From Dipteris shenzhenensis (lineage: Eukaryota; Polypodiophyta; Polypodiopsida; Gleicheniales): a DNA stretch of 64,000 nt. The translations under genes were made by a program, and so were the position numbers. The DNA is taken from NCBI GenBank assembly GCA_047967505.1, contig CM106540.1. One strand, written 5' to 3'. The notes beneath the pieces are model-generated. The model was not told the DNA's origin. It saw only the letters and a list, made by a program, of their open reading frames with translations, and did not search any database. Positions 43,584 to 55,159 of this stretch are shown here, one piece after another; the stretch's first letter is position 1; the number at the start of each line of letters is the position of its first letter.

Positions 43584-44347
43584 CTATTGGTAATCCTATC
43601 AATGTTCCTACTCAAAATTGCTAGTTTTTTGCTCACAGCAAAACAAGCAACATTGTCGATTACGACGTGATACAACAACAGAGAAACATACAAACCGCAA
43701 CTTTGAAAACATCAAAGCTTCCAACGGTGTCATAGGATCGCACCTGCATGCACGAAGCTGGCGAATATGCCAACAATTACAAATGACACACTAAACTGCA
43801 TACAATAGCTAGTGTCAGGAAGTAGTAGTACTTGAGCAACACTCAAACACTAGGAAGAAAATATTTAAGCAACTCGCACGTTGCCCGAAACTCTATGCTA
43901 GTAAATACACTAGTAGAGGAAGACCTCACAATGATAATTCAGCAATACGTGCACATCTGTATTGTAAAGCAATCCTCCGCCAATGAGAGCTTTGATGAGG
44001 CTCAATATAGTTGTCATTAAGCATCAACTGCAAGTGCAATCATTTCAATCTAGAAATCTCAAAGCTTTAAGCTGCAACTCACAAAGAAAGACCTCGACAA
44101 AAGCAACAACAAGCAATGACAACTAATAGTCGAAATCTTATTAAAATAGCGACCTATGATAGTGACATCAACAAGACACCAAAACAAGCATAGTCCATCA
44201 CGGTCAACAAAGAAGATCATAGCACTGACATCACAGTTTCACTGTGAAATTAGCATGCAAAGCTTAGCTGATAGCAGTGCATTCTGACCACCCGGTAAGC
44301 TACTATAATCACACCTCTCTCCTTTCCTTTCATGGAATGACTAGCCC
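43584..44347. other. Leader-like non-coding DNA
   Basis: No gene. It lies between the LTR copy and the plus-strand gag at 44348 and might be the untranslated leader of that element; no convincing primer-binding site was found at 43584. Confidence 0.35.
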
Positions 44348-45808
44348 ATGTCAGATAGCTTGGGAGAGGAAATGTCGCCTCGCCATGTTGGTATTTCATA
44401 TTTTACAAGAAATAGAGCTCAAGTAGAGGTTGTTTCCCAAACGAATGATCCAGAGGATATCCTTCACGACCCTAATTATATCCCTAGTGGGACAAGTTCC
44501 TCTGATAATTCCCTATATAGCCAAGAGGTGCATGAGGCGAAAACTAAGCTAGAAAGGTTAATGCTATCCACTCCAAAACAGGAATTACTACAAAGAACAC
44601 TTGCCACTAATATTGCAGCCAGTGTCTTTGTGACTGCGAAATTTGAATCCCCTCCCACCACCTCCAAAGAAGAAGAAGAAGCCTGCCAAAGTTCAACAGC
44701 AAAAAATGTAGAACCCATTGGTCAAAGCTGCAAACTTTCCAGGCAAGAAAGGTAAAGACCCTGACAGCCATGTTGGGCAATTTGAGACAAGTGGACAGCT
44801 AGTGGATTTGGACAACTGCCAGATGATACCAAGAAGGAGCAATTTGCAGCAACATTCAATGGTAAAGCAATGAATTGGTTTATGCAGCATGGTTTTGCAC
44901 ATTTTGCCACTTATGATGAATTAAAGATTCTTTCTTAAGTCATTTTAGGAAAGAAAAAACACCAGAGGACATCTTGAAAAAACTGAGAACAATGAAACAA
45001 AAAGACCTCATGGTTGAGGACTATTCACAAATGTTTAGAAACCTCAATAGAAGGCTAAAAACAAACCAAAGACCCACCTAGGAGTAGTTGGGAGACTATT
45101 TTTGCAAAGGATTATACAAGGAATTGAGAAATGCAGTAGTTGGCAGGGACCAGCTTAGTGGAGCAAATGATTTTAACAATATGGTGGAAGCTGCCCAGAG
45201 GGCAGAGAGAAGACTTGGTACAGCATCAAGATCCAAGAAGACAAAAAAGAAAAGACATTTAGATTCAGAAATAGACTCAGAGACAGACATAGATAGTGAA
45301 GCAAAAAAAGATATTGAAGATGAGGAAGACGACTCATCAGAAAATGATGAGGGACACTCCAAGAAAAAGAAGAAAGAGAAAAAGCAAAAGCTAAAAGAAA
45401 AATCCACAACAAAAAAGATAGCAGACAAAATCTCAAGTTGGAGAAGATGATTAAAGACCAGCTCTACAAAGCTTAAAGCCACCCCCACAACAACAAAAGA
45501 TTCCATGTGAATTCTGTAAAAAGGACAATCATGATAAAGAGAGATGTTGGTACAACCCCAATTACAGAGGGAGAGTACCACCTTACATTCAGCAACAACA
45601 AAATCAAGCACCAGCAATACCTGCTAATCAAATAGCAGTGGCAAGACCAACACAACAAAGGTATCAAAATGCAGCCCCAAGAAGGCCCAATCAACAACCA
45701 TGGGGGAACCAGCAGTAGAGGCAAATGCAAGATCAAGCTCACACCTACTGTGGTATGGATGGCCATAGGCAAGGGCCACCATGTGAGCTTTGGTGCAAGC
45801 ACAGGGAG
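44348..45808 (+). pseudogene. Ty3/gypsy gag (plus strand), truncated
   Basis: First frame (44348-44755): MSDSLGEEMSPRHVGISYFT, then acidic and Ser/Thr-rich sequence. After a frame change: FPGKKGKDPDSHVGQFET, a stop, KKEQFAATFNGKAMNWFMQH, SHFRKEKTPEDILKKLRTMK, LMVEDYSQMFRNLNRRLKT, two stops, then an open frame at 45088-45450 (LYKELRNAVVGRDQLSGAND) ending in a Lys/Glu/Asp-rich tail. A zinc knuckle CEFCKKDNHDKERC follows at about 45512-45550 and a Gln/Pro-rich tail after it. This is a retrotransposon capsid-nucleocapsid with at least one frame change and four stops. It is cut at 45810 by a copia LTR; protease and pol are missing. Confidence 0.85.
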
Positions 45809-45810
45809 GA

Positions 45811-46228
45811 TGTTAAATTACATGGCGCAGCAGAACAGAAACTAAACAAAGAATAGAGTACCCAGTAGACTAGAGATGAAAAAAATTTTCCTTCAATACT
45901 GATGTAGTACAGATGATGGTTCCGTCCACCCGTGCGCTCCCATAGTGGAGCTTAGATGGCGATCTAGATAGATACTAGGTGAAGAGCCACTAGCTGGAAG
46001 ATCTCTGCTAGAAGATTTGATATGGTACAATGGACTGGGGAGGTCGCCTCTTTATAGCTATGAGGGTGGTAGTCGGATCAACGTAGTCGGTGGAACCAAC
46101 CAGTCAACCTAGTCGATGAAGTTGACCAGTCAACCTAGTTGGTGGAACCGACTAGTCGTCCATGGAATATTCAAGGAATATTCCCTATACCATCACCTTG
46201 AGGGCTCTCACCCTCGAACCCTCAGCCT
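45811..46228 (-). repeat. Truncated LTR of the copia B family
   Basis: Homologous to 27729-28114 from TGTTAAATTACATGGCGCAG through CCTTCAATACTGATGTAGTA to CTCGAACC; homology stops at 46228. It cuts the gypsy gag at 45810. No copia B coding sequence follows. Confidence 0.8.
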
Positions 46229-46655
46229 CTCCTGCAGCTCCTGTTTTCTTATCTTATTCAAGATATCTTGTATTTCAGTTGCTGCCCTGGTTTAAGGGCT
46301 GATTTACAGCAGATCAGTTGTGGCACATTTTGTTATCTCTAGTGTTCTCTGTATGGCTCTATAATTTCAGTTTGTTTGCATCTTCCGCTGCCATTTTTAA
46401 TATGGTATCAGAGCACCAGAATACTCTCTGATCTGGGAACTTCTATATTGATGAAGTTGAAGAAGTTTGTCCTCGTCAGCAACTCTCCTTCCCACTGACT
46501 ACAGAGCTCTCTTCTCCCCCCCCTATATTTTTTTTTTTTGCTGCCTGTCGGCAGCCCTGTTCTAGACCTTGATCTTTTCTTCAGCCCCTTGTTGCTGTCC
46601 ACTCCCTGGTTTCAGTTATGGCTGATGAAACAAAGGATTCTACTCTACCACTATC
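46229..46655 (+). mobile_element. Copia 5' LTR end, primer site and gag start (plus strand)
   Basis: 46229-46402 ends TTCCGCTGCCATTTTTAATA and is followed at once by TGGTATCAGAGC (46403-46414), a perfect iMet-type copia primer site. A leader of about 200 bp leads to an ATG at 46618 with MADETKDSTLPLS, a typical start for a copia Gag. The reading stops being meaningful at about 46655 where the opposed copia C begins. A second copia thus lies head-on against copia C and both are cut at the junction. Confidence 0.65.
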
Positions 46656-48563
46656 CAAACTCTTACTAGGTGATCTATTGATCACATGCATTGCAGTCTT
46701 CATTGCCTCAGCCCAAAAACCATCAGAAAGACTTGCATTGGAAAGCATGCATTGCAACCTTTCTTGAATGGTACGGTTCATCTAATCTGCAACTAGATTT
46801 TGCTCTGGAGTACGAGGGGATGTGAGCTCCCTCTTAATCTTACGTGTATCACATAAATGCTGAAAGTCATGAGAGAGATACTCTCCACCATTGTCAGTCC
46901 GTAGGAATTTAAGTGTTCTACCTGACTGATTCTCAACCAAGGCCAGCCATTTCTGAAATACGTGGAACACATCACTCTTCCGAGCTATAGCATAAGCCCA
47001 CACTTTCCTAGTTGCATCATCAATGAATGTCACATAGTATTCAGCCCTGCCTAATGACCGTGTAAGCATGGGACACATACATCTGAATGCACCAAATCAA
47101 GCTTTTCAAACTCTTTCTTTCCCCTTCTTTTATGGGCTGATTTAGTCTACTTCCCATAGAGACAGTGCTCACAAAATTCAAAATCATAAAAACTCAAATG
47201 CGGTACATAACCCAAATGGCATAAGAGTTTCATTCCATTCTGGCTCATGTGCCCCAACCTGTAATGCCACAAAGAAGTACTTGGCTACTCGGTTATTGCA
47301 ACAACATGATCAAAAACCCCTGATACATGTAAGGGATACAAAGTCCCACACTTGGCACCCCTGGCCAAAAGCATAGAGCCCTTCTGAATTTTCCAACTCT
47401 GAAAGCCAAAAGTGGTGTGAAAACCACCATCATCTAGCTGACCCACTGAAATAAGACTCTTGGTCAGCTTAGGCACATGTCTCACATGTTTCAAAACAAA
47501 TGCAGACCCATTTGCAAAAGAAAACTTTATGTCACCTACTCCCACTATGTCACATGCATAGTCATTTCCAAGATGCACACAACCTGTCTTTCCACTATCA
47601 TAAGTGGAGAACCATTCCCTATGGGAAGTAACATGGAATGAAGCACCAGAATCCAAAATCCAATCCTGGGAATATGCATCATCTGAAGTGGTAAGCAACT
47701 CTACAGATAAACTAGACATGAAGAGAATGTCATTGTCACTATCATGTGTGACTGCATTGATCTCCTCGATCTTCACTTTTCCTTTGTCCTCCCTTGGACT
47801 CTCTTCCTTCTTATTTGCACCCCAATTTGCATTCTTTTTCTTATCCTTTTGCTCTCTTTTCAGCTTGTAGCAATCCTTTTTCATATGGCCCTTCTTACCA
47901 CAGTGGTAACACTCAATGTTTCGTGCCCTAGATTTGCTACGAGACTTCCCTCTTTCTTGGGACTTCCCCCTGAACTATGATATGTCCCTTTGCACATTTA
48001 AGGCTGCAGCTACCCACAACATCATCAAATTTCGATACTCCACTAGGTGTAGAGTTACTGACAGCTGTACGGAAGGTATCCCATGAGGATGGCAATGAAC
48101 ATAAGAGAAATATTGCCTTAGTCTCTGCATCAAAATTCATCTTCTGAGCTTGAAGCTGTCTGAAAATAATATTGAATTCATTCAAGTGAGAAGCAATGGA
48201 GACCCCTTCCTTCATCTGTAGCTCAAACAACCTCTTCATGAGGTAAACTTTATTAGAGGCAGTTTCCTTCTCATAAGTGGCACGCAATTTCTTCCACAAA
48301 TCTTTCGTAGTCTACTCATTTACTACTATGAAATAAACTGACTTTGCAAGATGAAGTCTAATAGTAGACTTTGCTAATGCATCCAACTCATTCCAATCAT
48401 CCTTAGACATATTTGCAAGCTTAGCTTCAATCCCTGCCAAGGGTTTAATCTGCTTCTTTTGAATAAGCACATCCCTTATCTGTTCTTTCCACAAAGAAAA
48501 GTTTGTCCCATCAAACTTTTTAATGTTGAAAAACTCCTTTTTAGACATGGAAGAGGATGCCAT
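46656..48563 (-). pseudogene. Ty1/copia element C: gag, protease, integrase
   Basis: Minus strand from ATG at 48563: MASSSMSKKEFFNIKKFDGT (capsid start), HLAKSVYFIVVNE, a stop, LWKKLRATYEKETASNKVYL, MKRLFELQMKEGVSIASHLN. A frame change leads to the zinc knuckle CYHCGKKGHMKKDC at about 47875-47915, then protease with DWILDSGASFHVTSHREWF (DSGA intact) at 47285-47884. The integrase zinc finger lies near 47120-47270, broken by stops. The core is at 46782-47078 (VTFIDDATRKVWAYAIARKS, LRTDNGGEY) and continues at 46656-46781 (GFWAEAMKTAMHVINRSPSK). RT and RNase H and the 3' LTR are missing because of the junction at about 46655. Dead copy. Confidence 0.9.
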
Positions 48564-50027
48564 GATGCAAATAAAGCAAAATCCCAAATGCTAGTGCCTA
48601 CAAGAGAGAATCACACCAAATACTAGGTGCATTGTGTATGCCACAATAGAGTGAAATATCACCAAAACTCAAAGCTCAAAGCATCAAAAGATACAACTGA
48701 CTCATGTGCATGTACTATGCATCCATATGAGCAAATCTGGCCCAAAAGAAAATGCCAACTGCAATGGCAATCCAAAATGCCAATAAGTGCCAAATGGCTC
48801 AAGCAGAAACACCGTTTATGGGCATATGCATCAATAATATCTCATCCAAGAGAGCATAACACTATCAATGCATCACCTGCAATGTGTCAAAGCTATCCCT
48901 CAGCATAAAATAGCATCCATGTACAAAGCATCCATAAAAAATAGCATCCCACAAGGCAATCTGGGCCTATCAGCGCATCCAATAAGGATCGCAATGCATC
49001 CAAATGGCCTATAAATCATCCACTGCAACCCAATGCACACCACGAATGAGCGCACATGGCTCAAACTGCAACCAGAGTGATCTGCATAAGGTATACTCAA
49101 GAAATCATGGTCCCATGGCAATGATTGCTACTGAAAATAAAACCTGAGATGCCTCAAAATATGGGCGCCATTGCATAATCGGATCAGCAAGAAAATCTGC
49201 AAATATCTCTCTTCTGCTGGAACTCCAAAATCCTAACTGATGAGTGAGAAATGGGAGTCAACACTTATCCACTGCCATGTGGCCTAAATCTAAGGTTTCA
49301 AAACCTTAGAATGAAAAATGCATAACAGAGAGGAAATCCAATACACAGAGATCTATAACTCTGAAAATACTCCATCGAATCGTGCAAGAACTTACAGGTA
49401 GGTGTTTTTGGCATCCGAAATGCAATGGGATAGACGGTTTTGGAAACCGTGGTCTCAATCACTGGGTCCAACACATGGAATAAAAAACGTTTTTGGAAAC
49501 AGAACTATTTGTAAACTCACCGGAGTGCAAATGATGAGCAACATAGAAGTTTTAGGACCTCTTGAGTCCACCGGAACTGACAGATCTGTAAATAGTTGCT
49601 CCAAAATTGAGTTCCAACACCCACGCAAAAAAACGTAGGAACTGACACAATGAGTCAAAAATCCAATGAAATGATCCCAAATTCAAGAATGAAGGTGTTT
49701 CCAAGCTCTTGAAGTGAAGTGGACACCAAAAGCAAGTAATAGTTGCCTCTACAAGTCAATATGGAGTCTCTGTCGTCGAACAGAATAGGGAAAAGCTTAA
49801 AAAACGACTTTTTCTTTGAAAACACTAAACAGGCTCTCAAAACCACTTCGCAAAACCAAAGTGACTTTTCCAAAGGTTCCTCCAAGGTCTCTGCACACTC
49901 GGATGCAAGTAAAGTCACCCACAAAGCTTCCCACAGAGCTTCTCCTTCCTCCCACAGAGCTTCTCCTTCCTCCCACAGAGCTGCTGAGCTTCCAGGCATT
50001 CATGCACGCTCAGCTAGATCACCTCGG
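48564..50027 (-). other. Leader of copia C
   Basis: About 1.46 kb between primer site and gag ATG, unusually long for copia, so it may contain inserted DNA. It holds a 21-bp repeat (CCCACAGAGCTTCTCCTTCC T, 49930-49950 and 49951-49971, partial third). Plus-strand frames at 49743-50225 pass through this repeat and have no motif. No other gene. Confidence 0.5.
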
Positions 50028-50039
50028 GCTCTGATACCA
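50028..50039 (-). promoter_or_regulatory. Primer-binding site of copia C
   Basis: GCTCTGATACCA on the plus strand is the exact reverse complement of TGGTATCAGAGC, the iMet-tRNA primer site used by plant copia elements. It lies two bases from the LTR end. Confidence 0.9.
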
Positions 50040-50041
50040 GT

Positions 50042-50457
50042 TGAGAGTGCTCTCAACGGAAGCAAGAACAGAAGAGGGAGAGCGAGAAACAGAGAGCCAC
50101 ACAAATTTTGGTGGGTGCAGAACACCCTAGTCTTCTTTTTCTTTCATTTATATATGTGTTTGAGTATTGTACATAACCGGGGTAAAGGCACAGTGACCTT
50201 TAACCCCCACAGAACTCGCATGTAAGAGTTGCATGTAGGAGTTGCATGTAGAATTCGCATGTAGAACTTGCATGTAGGAGTTGCATATAGGAGTTGCATG
50301 TAGAACTCGCATGTAGGAGTTGCATGTAGAACTCGCATGTAGGAGTTGCATGTAGAGCTTACATGTAGAACTCGCATGTAGGAGTTGCATGTAGAACTCG
50401 CATGTAGAACTTGCATGTAGAACTTGCATGTAGAACTTGCAAGTTGGATTTCTAAGA
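50042..50457 (-). repeat. 5' LTR of copia C
   Basis: Spans from TTGAGAGTGCTCTCAAC next to the primer site to GGATTTCTAAGA, where a TGTTAGAAATCC-type terminus is expected (one or two changes). A TATA-like ACATATATAAATG lies on the minus strand near 50147-50159. The U3 part is filled by a 13-bp repeat array. Confidence 0.75.
50218..50438 (-). repeat. 13-bp array, 17 units, in the U3 of copia C
   Basis: GCATGTAGGAGTT and GCATGTAGAACTC/T units repeat without a gap for 221 bp. The array lies about 60 bp upstream of the TATA box (minus strand). Position is that of an LTR enhancer, but activity is inference. Confidence 0.92.
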
Positions 50458-51359
50458 GGGATTATTTCTAGCTTTATGCAAGTACAAGTGGAGCTTTGTC
50501 ACTACTCTACACACACATTCTATTCTACCTAAGTCCATGTTAGCACAAAGACAATATACTCCTGGATCCATTTGATTACCCGTCCTCAGGTTATGGCTTA
50601 TTTTGATTTCAGAGTTGGGATGCCATGTGTGTAACCCAGTGGCTGTTGAGCTTGTGGTATGCGAGTCATTCTTGCTATAATGCTTTTGCACCATACAATT
50701 TGTGGTCTATAGTCAGGAAGCTTATCTCGTCTTAAGGAGGGGTAGACGGCTGTGAATTTCAGAGGGGATCTCATTGCTAAGGTTGTGGACTCTGCCATCG
50801 AATCTTCTTGGGAAGAGGTTTGGTGGGGGTCTTGTTGTTGAGGCTGGCATTTCTTGCTATCTTGCATACATGTTGGATGTGATTGCACCTGTATCATTGA
50901 GCTTGTAGATAAGTTTGTATGCAAGTCTAATATTTTTGCATATAAGAGATCGCTGTGATGTTTGGCGGGTTGGCAGGGGTCTCATTGCTGAGGCTGCAGA
51001 CTCTTTTGCCAATTCATCTTGAGATTTGGCATAGCTTCTTGTCTTGCTTGTGAATTCATTGCATGCTTTGAGAGTATGGAATGAAAGTGTGTGATATTAT
51101 TATTGATGCAATCTATTATGTGCCAAACTATATGCTTATTTGTGGGATTTAATAGGGAAATTAAGACTCAATCATCCCTAATACGAAATTGATTAGGTCT
51201 TCCTAAATGTGCAAAAACCTGCATATGCCAATGAGTGTGCATGTAACAATCTAGTGCAAACTATATGCGCAAAAACGTGCATATGCTAGTGAGTGCTCAT
51301 GATACAATCTAATCCTAACTAAGGAAGACTTAGTTTCCCAAATCTTCATTTTTGTCGAG
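50458..51359. other. Non-coding DNA 3' of the gypsy element's pol
   Basis: Two diverged blocks (GGTGGGGGTCTTGTTGTTGAGGC-like near 50825 and GGCAGGGGTCTCATTGCTGAGG-like near 50975) and a repeated GTGCAAAAACCTGCATATGC / GCGCAAAAACGTGCATATGC at 51210 and 51268. No gene. Confidence 0.45.
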
Positions 51360-52467
51360 GGTGGCTTCCGTCTTGAAGTAGTAGCGCTTCAGTCCAGCTC
51401 CTATTTATTGTTGTGTTGAATTGGACTCCATCCAATGTTTCTAGCAGCACAGCTCCGATGGGATTCATCTTTCTTACTCAGTAGGGTCCTTGACCTAGAT
51501 ACTTCAATTCCCCTTATGTACTTTGGCATTGTATAACAGGACCAAGTCACCTTCCTTGATGTCTTTAGCTTTAATATTTATGTCAAACCATGCCTTTCTT
51601 CTACATTTTTCTATTGTCATGACATGGTAGGTGACTAGTCTTGTTTATATATGCTTCTCCAACTTATAGAGTCTTTCTTTCAAGGATTCATGGTCTCCCA
51701 TGTGGTACTGCTATGTGTAGGCTTAGTATTACAAATTCTAGTGGGACCACAGCTTCAAGGCCATACACCAATTGAAAATGTGTGTTCCTTGGTGTGGTTC
51801 TGTATGCCCATAAGGCTGCATTGAGTTTCTCTGCCCAACCTTGGTGAGGATAATGCACAATATTTTGTTGGTGGATTCGGATTGTCCATTCCCTTGGGGG
51901 TAGTAGGGTGTGCTTTTTCTATGGATTACCATAAAGCTAGACAAGAGTTCTTGGATTACCTCATTTACAAAATGTGTGCCTCTATCCGGCACAATTTCAA
52001 TGGGGCGTCTGAATCGGGTGATCACATTTTTGTATAAGAATCTTGCTGTGCTTCTAGCATCTGCCTTTCTGACTGCTTTAGCTTTAGCCCATTTTGTAAA
52101 GTAATCAGTGGCCACAATGATGAAGCATGCTTGTGTTCCTTTTGTTGCTAGATGGAGGGGACCCACATAGTCAATCCCCCATTTTTTTTTATGCAATAAC
52201 TATTGTTAGGGGATTGAAGTCTTTGTGTTGTGGTTTAATAGTCCGTTGGCATACATCATAGACTTTTACATTTTCATAGGCATCTGCCCACAGTGTTGGC
52301 CACCAGTAGCCTGCAAGGAGAACTTTTCTTGCTATGGCTTCCCCTTGGAAGTGTCCTCCTGCAATGCCTTCATGGGCTTCACTTAGGATTGTCATGATCT
52401 CATGAGGCATTATACATCTTCTTAGTACCTGGTCCTTGCCCATCTTGGATAGTTGGTTGTCCTGCAA
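51360..52467 (-). pseudogene. Ty3/gypsy integrase
   Basis: Zinc-binding region at 52189-52467: HEGIAGGHFQGEAIARKVLL, then VYDVCQRTIKPQHKD; the expected HHCC has one Cys replaced by Tyr (YDVC). Core at 51738-52196: KKKWGIDYVGPLHLATKGTQ (first Asp), VPDRGTHFVNE (second Asp), [19 protein letters not shown] (Glu), so the DDE triad is intact. Beyond 51738 the C-terminal part is shifted and ends near 51340 (YYFKTEATLDKNEDLGN). Integrase would join element cDNA to the host chromosome. The frame between zinc finger and core changes once. Confidence 0.85.
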
Positions 52468-52905
52468 TGAGTTGATAAGGTGGGAGCCTTTAGAATTAGT
52501 TTTCTAGCATCTACTGCTTTCATTTTAGGGGGTGGTTTTCCTATCATTAAGTACCTAATGATATCTCCACACCACTTTGGAACAGCATCTTTTTGAAATA
52601 GTGTGGCATCTGGTAAGTCATCTTCTACTCCAGTGGCTTCTTATCCCTACTTGACTCGAGACATGTGATTGGCAATGTAGTGTTGGGCACCTTTGCGGAC
52701 CACTATTTTGAAGTTGAATTCTTGAAGCAAGAGGAACCATCTAGTTATTCTTCATGTTATACATGGATAGTTCACAAGATAAAGCAATGCTTGATGATTG
52801 GTGTAGAAGACAAAATCATTTGCCAGTAGATAGTGCCGAAATTTCTTTACACTATACACCGTTGCTAGGGCTTCTCTTTTTGTGGTGGTATAGTTGATCT
52901 CCGCA
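52468..52905 (-). pseudogene. Ty3/gypsy RNase H
   Basis: Minus-strand reading with breaks: EINYTTTKREALATVYSVKK, FRHYLLANDFVFYTNHQALL, YLVNYP, WFLLLQEFNFKIVVRKGAQH and an ANHMSRV end. The second catalytic Asp, normally in TDHxxL, is Asn (TNHQAL). RNase H removes RNA from the RNA-DNA hybrid. Stops at about 52790 and 52650 and the lost Asp make it inactive. Confidence 0.75.
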
Positions 52906-53907
52906 TCATTGAGTTGTCAAATTGGCAAAGTAGAATGGGTAGTCTTTCTTATGTTCACCAGGTTGACATAGCACACTCCCAATTGCATACTTGGATCCAT
53001 CAGTATGAACATGAAAATCAATATCCCAATTGGGAGATATAAGGATGGGTGATGTGATTAGGTGCCACTTTAAAAGCTCAAAGGCTTGGTCGCACTCTTC
53101 TGTCCATAAGAATTCCACTAATAATTTGTAAAGTGGTCTAGCTATCATGGCATACCGCAATCTAAATCTTCTATAATAGCCGGCATGTCCCATAAAGACT
53201 TGTACACCTTTGGAATTTGTAGGAGGAGGCAATTCCATGATGATTTTGATTTTTTCCATGTCAGTTGTTGCAATCCCATGATGAGAGATGATGTGTCCCA
53301 AAACAAATTCGTAAGTGACCATGAACTAGCATTTTGTTGGATTTAGGGAGATGCCGTACTCCCTGCATTTGATTAGTACTGCTTCAAGACATTTGAAGTG
53401 GTCTTTTTTGTTTGAGTGGATGCACAAATCATCCAAGAACACCTGTAAAAACTTATTCAGAAATGACTTGAAAGCTATGAACATGACTTGTTGGAATGTG
53501 TTCGGGGCATTACAAAGGCCAAATGGCATGACTCTATATGCAAAAATACCCCATTCTATAGCAAATGCTATTTTTGATTGGTCTTTAGGAGCAATTTGCA
53601 CTTGGTTATAGCCACTGAAGCCATCCAAGAAGCTATATATTTCAGAGCTTGCCACCTTTTCCAACACTGTTTCTGTTAAGGGTAGGGGATAGTGATCCCT
53701 AATTGTGGCAGCATTCACATTTTTTAAGTTTATGCATATTCTAAGCTTCTTGTTGCGTTTAGGCACAATGACAATGGGTGAAACCCAATCAGTGTGCTCT
53801 ATCTCGTAGATGAATCTGGCATCTAGGAGTTTTTCCAGCTCATTCATAAACCATGGTGCCATGTTGAGGATTTGTGCAACAAGGTGCACATACCTTAGGG
53901 TGAGCAC
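52906..53907 (-). pseudogene. Ty3/gypsy reverse transcriptase
   Basis: 53326-53907: WVSPIVIVPKRNKKLRICIN, LKNVNAATIRDHYPLPL, SEIYSFLDGFSGYNQVQIAP, FAYRVMPFGLCNAPNTFQQV, then the active-site box FLQVFLDDLCIHS (DD intact, FLDD rather than YLDD), ending NPTKC-stop. After that TAG the same frame continues (52906-53322) with YEFVLGHIISHHGI, GYYRRF, FLWTEECDQAFELLKWHL and HVHTDGSKYAIGSVLCQ, the start of RNase H (TDGS intact). Only the TAG at about 53323 interrupts an otherwise open 1 kb. The FAYRVMPFGLCNAP wording fits the Athila/Tat branch. Confidence 0.9.
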
Positions 53908-54385
53908 CTTCCCTTATAGGTATCGTGTGTTTTGCCACTTCTAGTGAAATTCCTTTCATCTCTTTGTATGACCATGCTAGGTAGTCATGGTATTCCATTA
54001 GGAGTGCTTTGAGTTTGGTTTCATCTTCTTATTGAAGCTGTTTCCCAATGAAAACCTATTTTTCTTCCTCCCCTTCAAGGGCGAGGTTTATTGTGCATGT
54101 TTTTGCCGGTCCCTCATAGATTGGAGTTTCTCCAATGCTATCAGTTTCTTGAACTTTAGATTCTCTTAGTGGTCTTGGCATTGCTATTGGCACACTACCA
54201 CTTGTGTAATTCTTGAAGTATTCTGGCACTTCTTGAAGATTGGCCTCTGATGGTGCTGAACTAGCATGACATGTGCCATGTGTATTGGGTGGCATAGTTG
54301 CATTTACCAATTTATTAGGCTCTTCTTGACTTTCTTTTTTTGAAGTCTCTTGAAGGAGCTTTATCCGCACATGTGGCTTATATTT
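53908..54385 (-). other. Gypsy protease-RT spacer
   Basis: A 104-codon frame (54056-54370) reads ESQEEPNKLVNATMP, PRPLRESKVQETDSIGET and AKTCTINLALEGEEEK. Acidic linker of the gypsy polyprotein, no enzyme domain. The reading towards RT is broken near 53930-54050. Confidence 0.5.
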
Positions 54386-55114
54386 TCAAAACTTCTTACG
54401 TTGGGAACTGTGGGGTAACTTTTCCACTAGTAAGGTGTTCCCAAGTAAGGGTTCATTTGCTATGCATACTCCTTCCAGTCCCTCAGGGGACCATTCAAGA
54501 GGCGGTGGTTTTGATTTTGAGGGAGCTAGCTTTGCAAGGTACAATTTGACGATCCTTGTTTGGGCTCGTTTGAATTCATTGAAGTGTTTGGCCTTGGCTT
54601 TTCTGTAATTTCCTCCTTCAGCTTTCTTGCAGGATCTTCTGCTGTTATTCAACTTTGGAGGTTCATCATTTGGGAGCTCGACTGCCACCATTAGGGAATG
54701 CAGAATGGCTAAGTCATTATCAAAGATTTGATCTTCGATTTCAGCATTCTCAGCCTTTGTTTCAAGGTCCCAAGGAAAATTTGAGTCATCATTGATATGG
54801 GTACCTTCTTCAGGTTCATTATTCCAGTCGAGGTCAGCCATAAAGAATGGCACCTCTAGATTGATTGGTTCTTCATGTGTGAGTGGAGGATCTACTTGTA
54901 GCACCTTAGCATCAATCTGCAAGAAGATGGGGTCTAATGAATGGCAGTTGTCGATGGTTGCCAATGTTTGTATCCAATTATTTACATTGCTTTGTGAATC
55001 GCTCGCTATGGCATGCTGTTGCAAGGGAGCTGATTTGCTTGAGATTGTCGTTGAAGATGTGTCATCCAATGCACTAGGCACAATTGGTTTTATAGTTCCT
55101 GTTCCCACATTCAC
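54386..55114 (-). CDS. Gypsy polyprotein linker, 242-codon open frame
   Basis: Open without interruption: TIKPIVPSALDDTSSTTISS, FFMADLDWNNEPEEGTHIND, DLAILHSLMVAVELPNDEPP, then a basic patch (RRSCKKAEGGNYRKAKAKHF) and PLEWSPEGLEGVCIANEPLL. It lies between protease (right) and RT (left). No catalytic motif; long acidic linkers at this place are known in Athila/Tat-type elements. It is probably a fragment of the single gag-pol product. Confidence 0.55.
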   Translation of the reverse strand: MNVGTGTIKPIVPSALDDTSSTTISSKSAPLQQHAIASDSQSNVNNWIQTLATIDNCHSLDPIFLQIDAKVLQVDPPLTHEEPINLEVPFFMADLDWNNEPEEGTHINDDSNFPWDLETKAENAEIEDQIFDNDLAILHSLMVAVELPNDEPPKLNNSRRSCKKAEGGNYRKAKAKHFNEFKRAQTRIVKLYLAKLAPSKSKPPPLEWSPEGLEGVCIANEPLLGNTLLVEKLPHSSQRKKF

Positions 55115-55159
55115 CCTGATTGTGGTGTCACGATTCTAGATTGTCAGTCTATCAGTTTC

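Noticed and set aside
45096-45617. 173-codon Phe/Ser/Leu-rich minus-strand frame
   Set aside because: Antisense of the Lys/Glu/Asp-rich tail of the gypsy gag.
50218-50438. CRISPR-like array
   Set aside because: Units are contiguous 13-mers with no spacers, in a plant LTR.
54792-55139. Plus-strand frame of 115 codons
   Set aside because: Shadow of the gypsy linker frame on the other strand.
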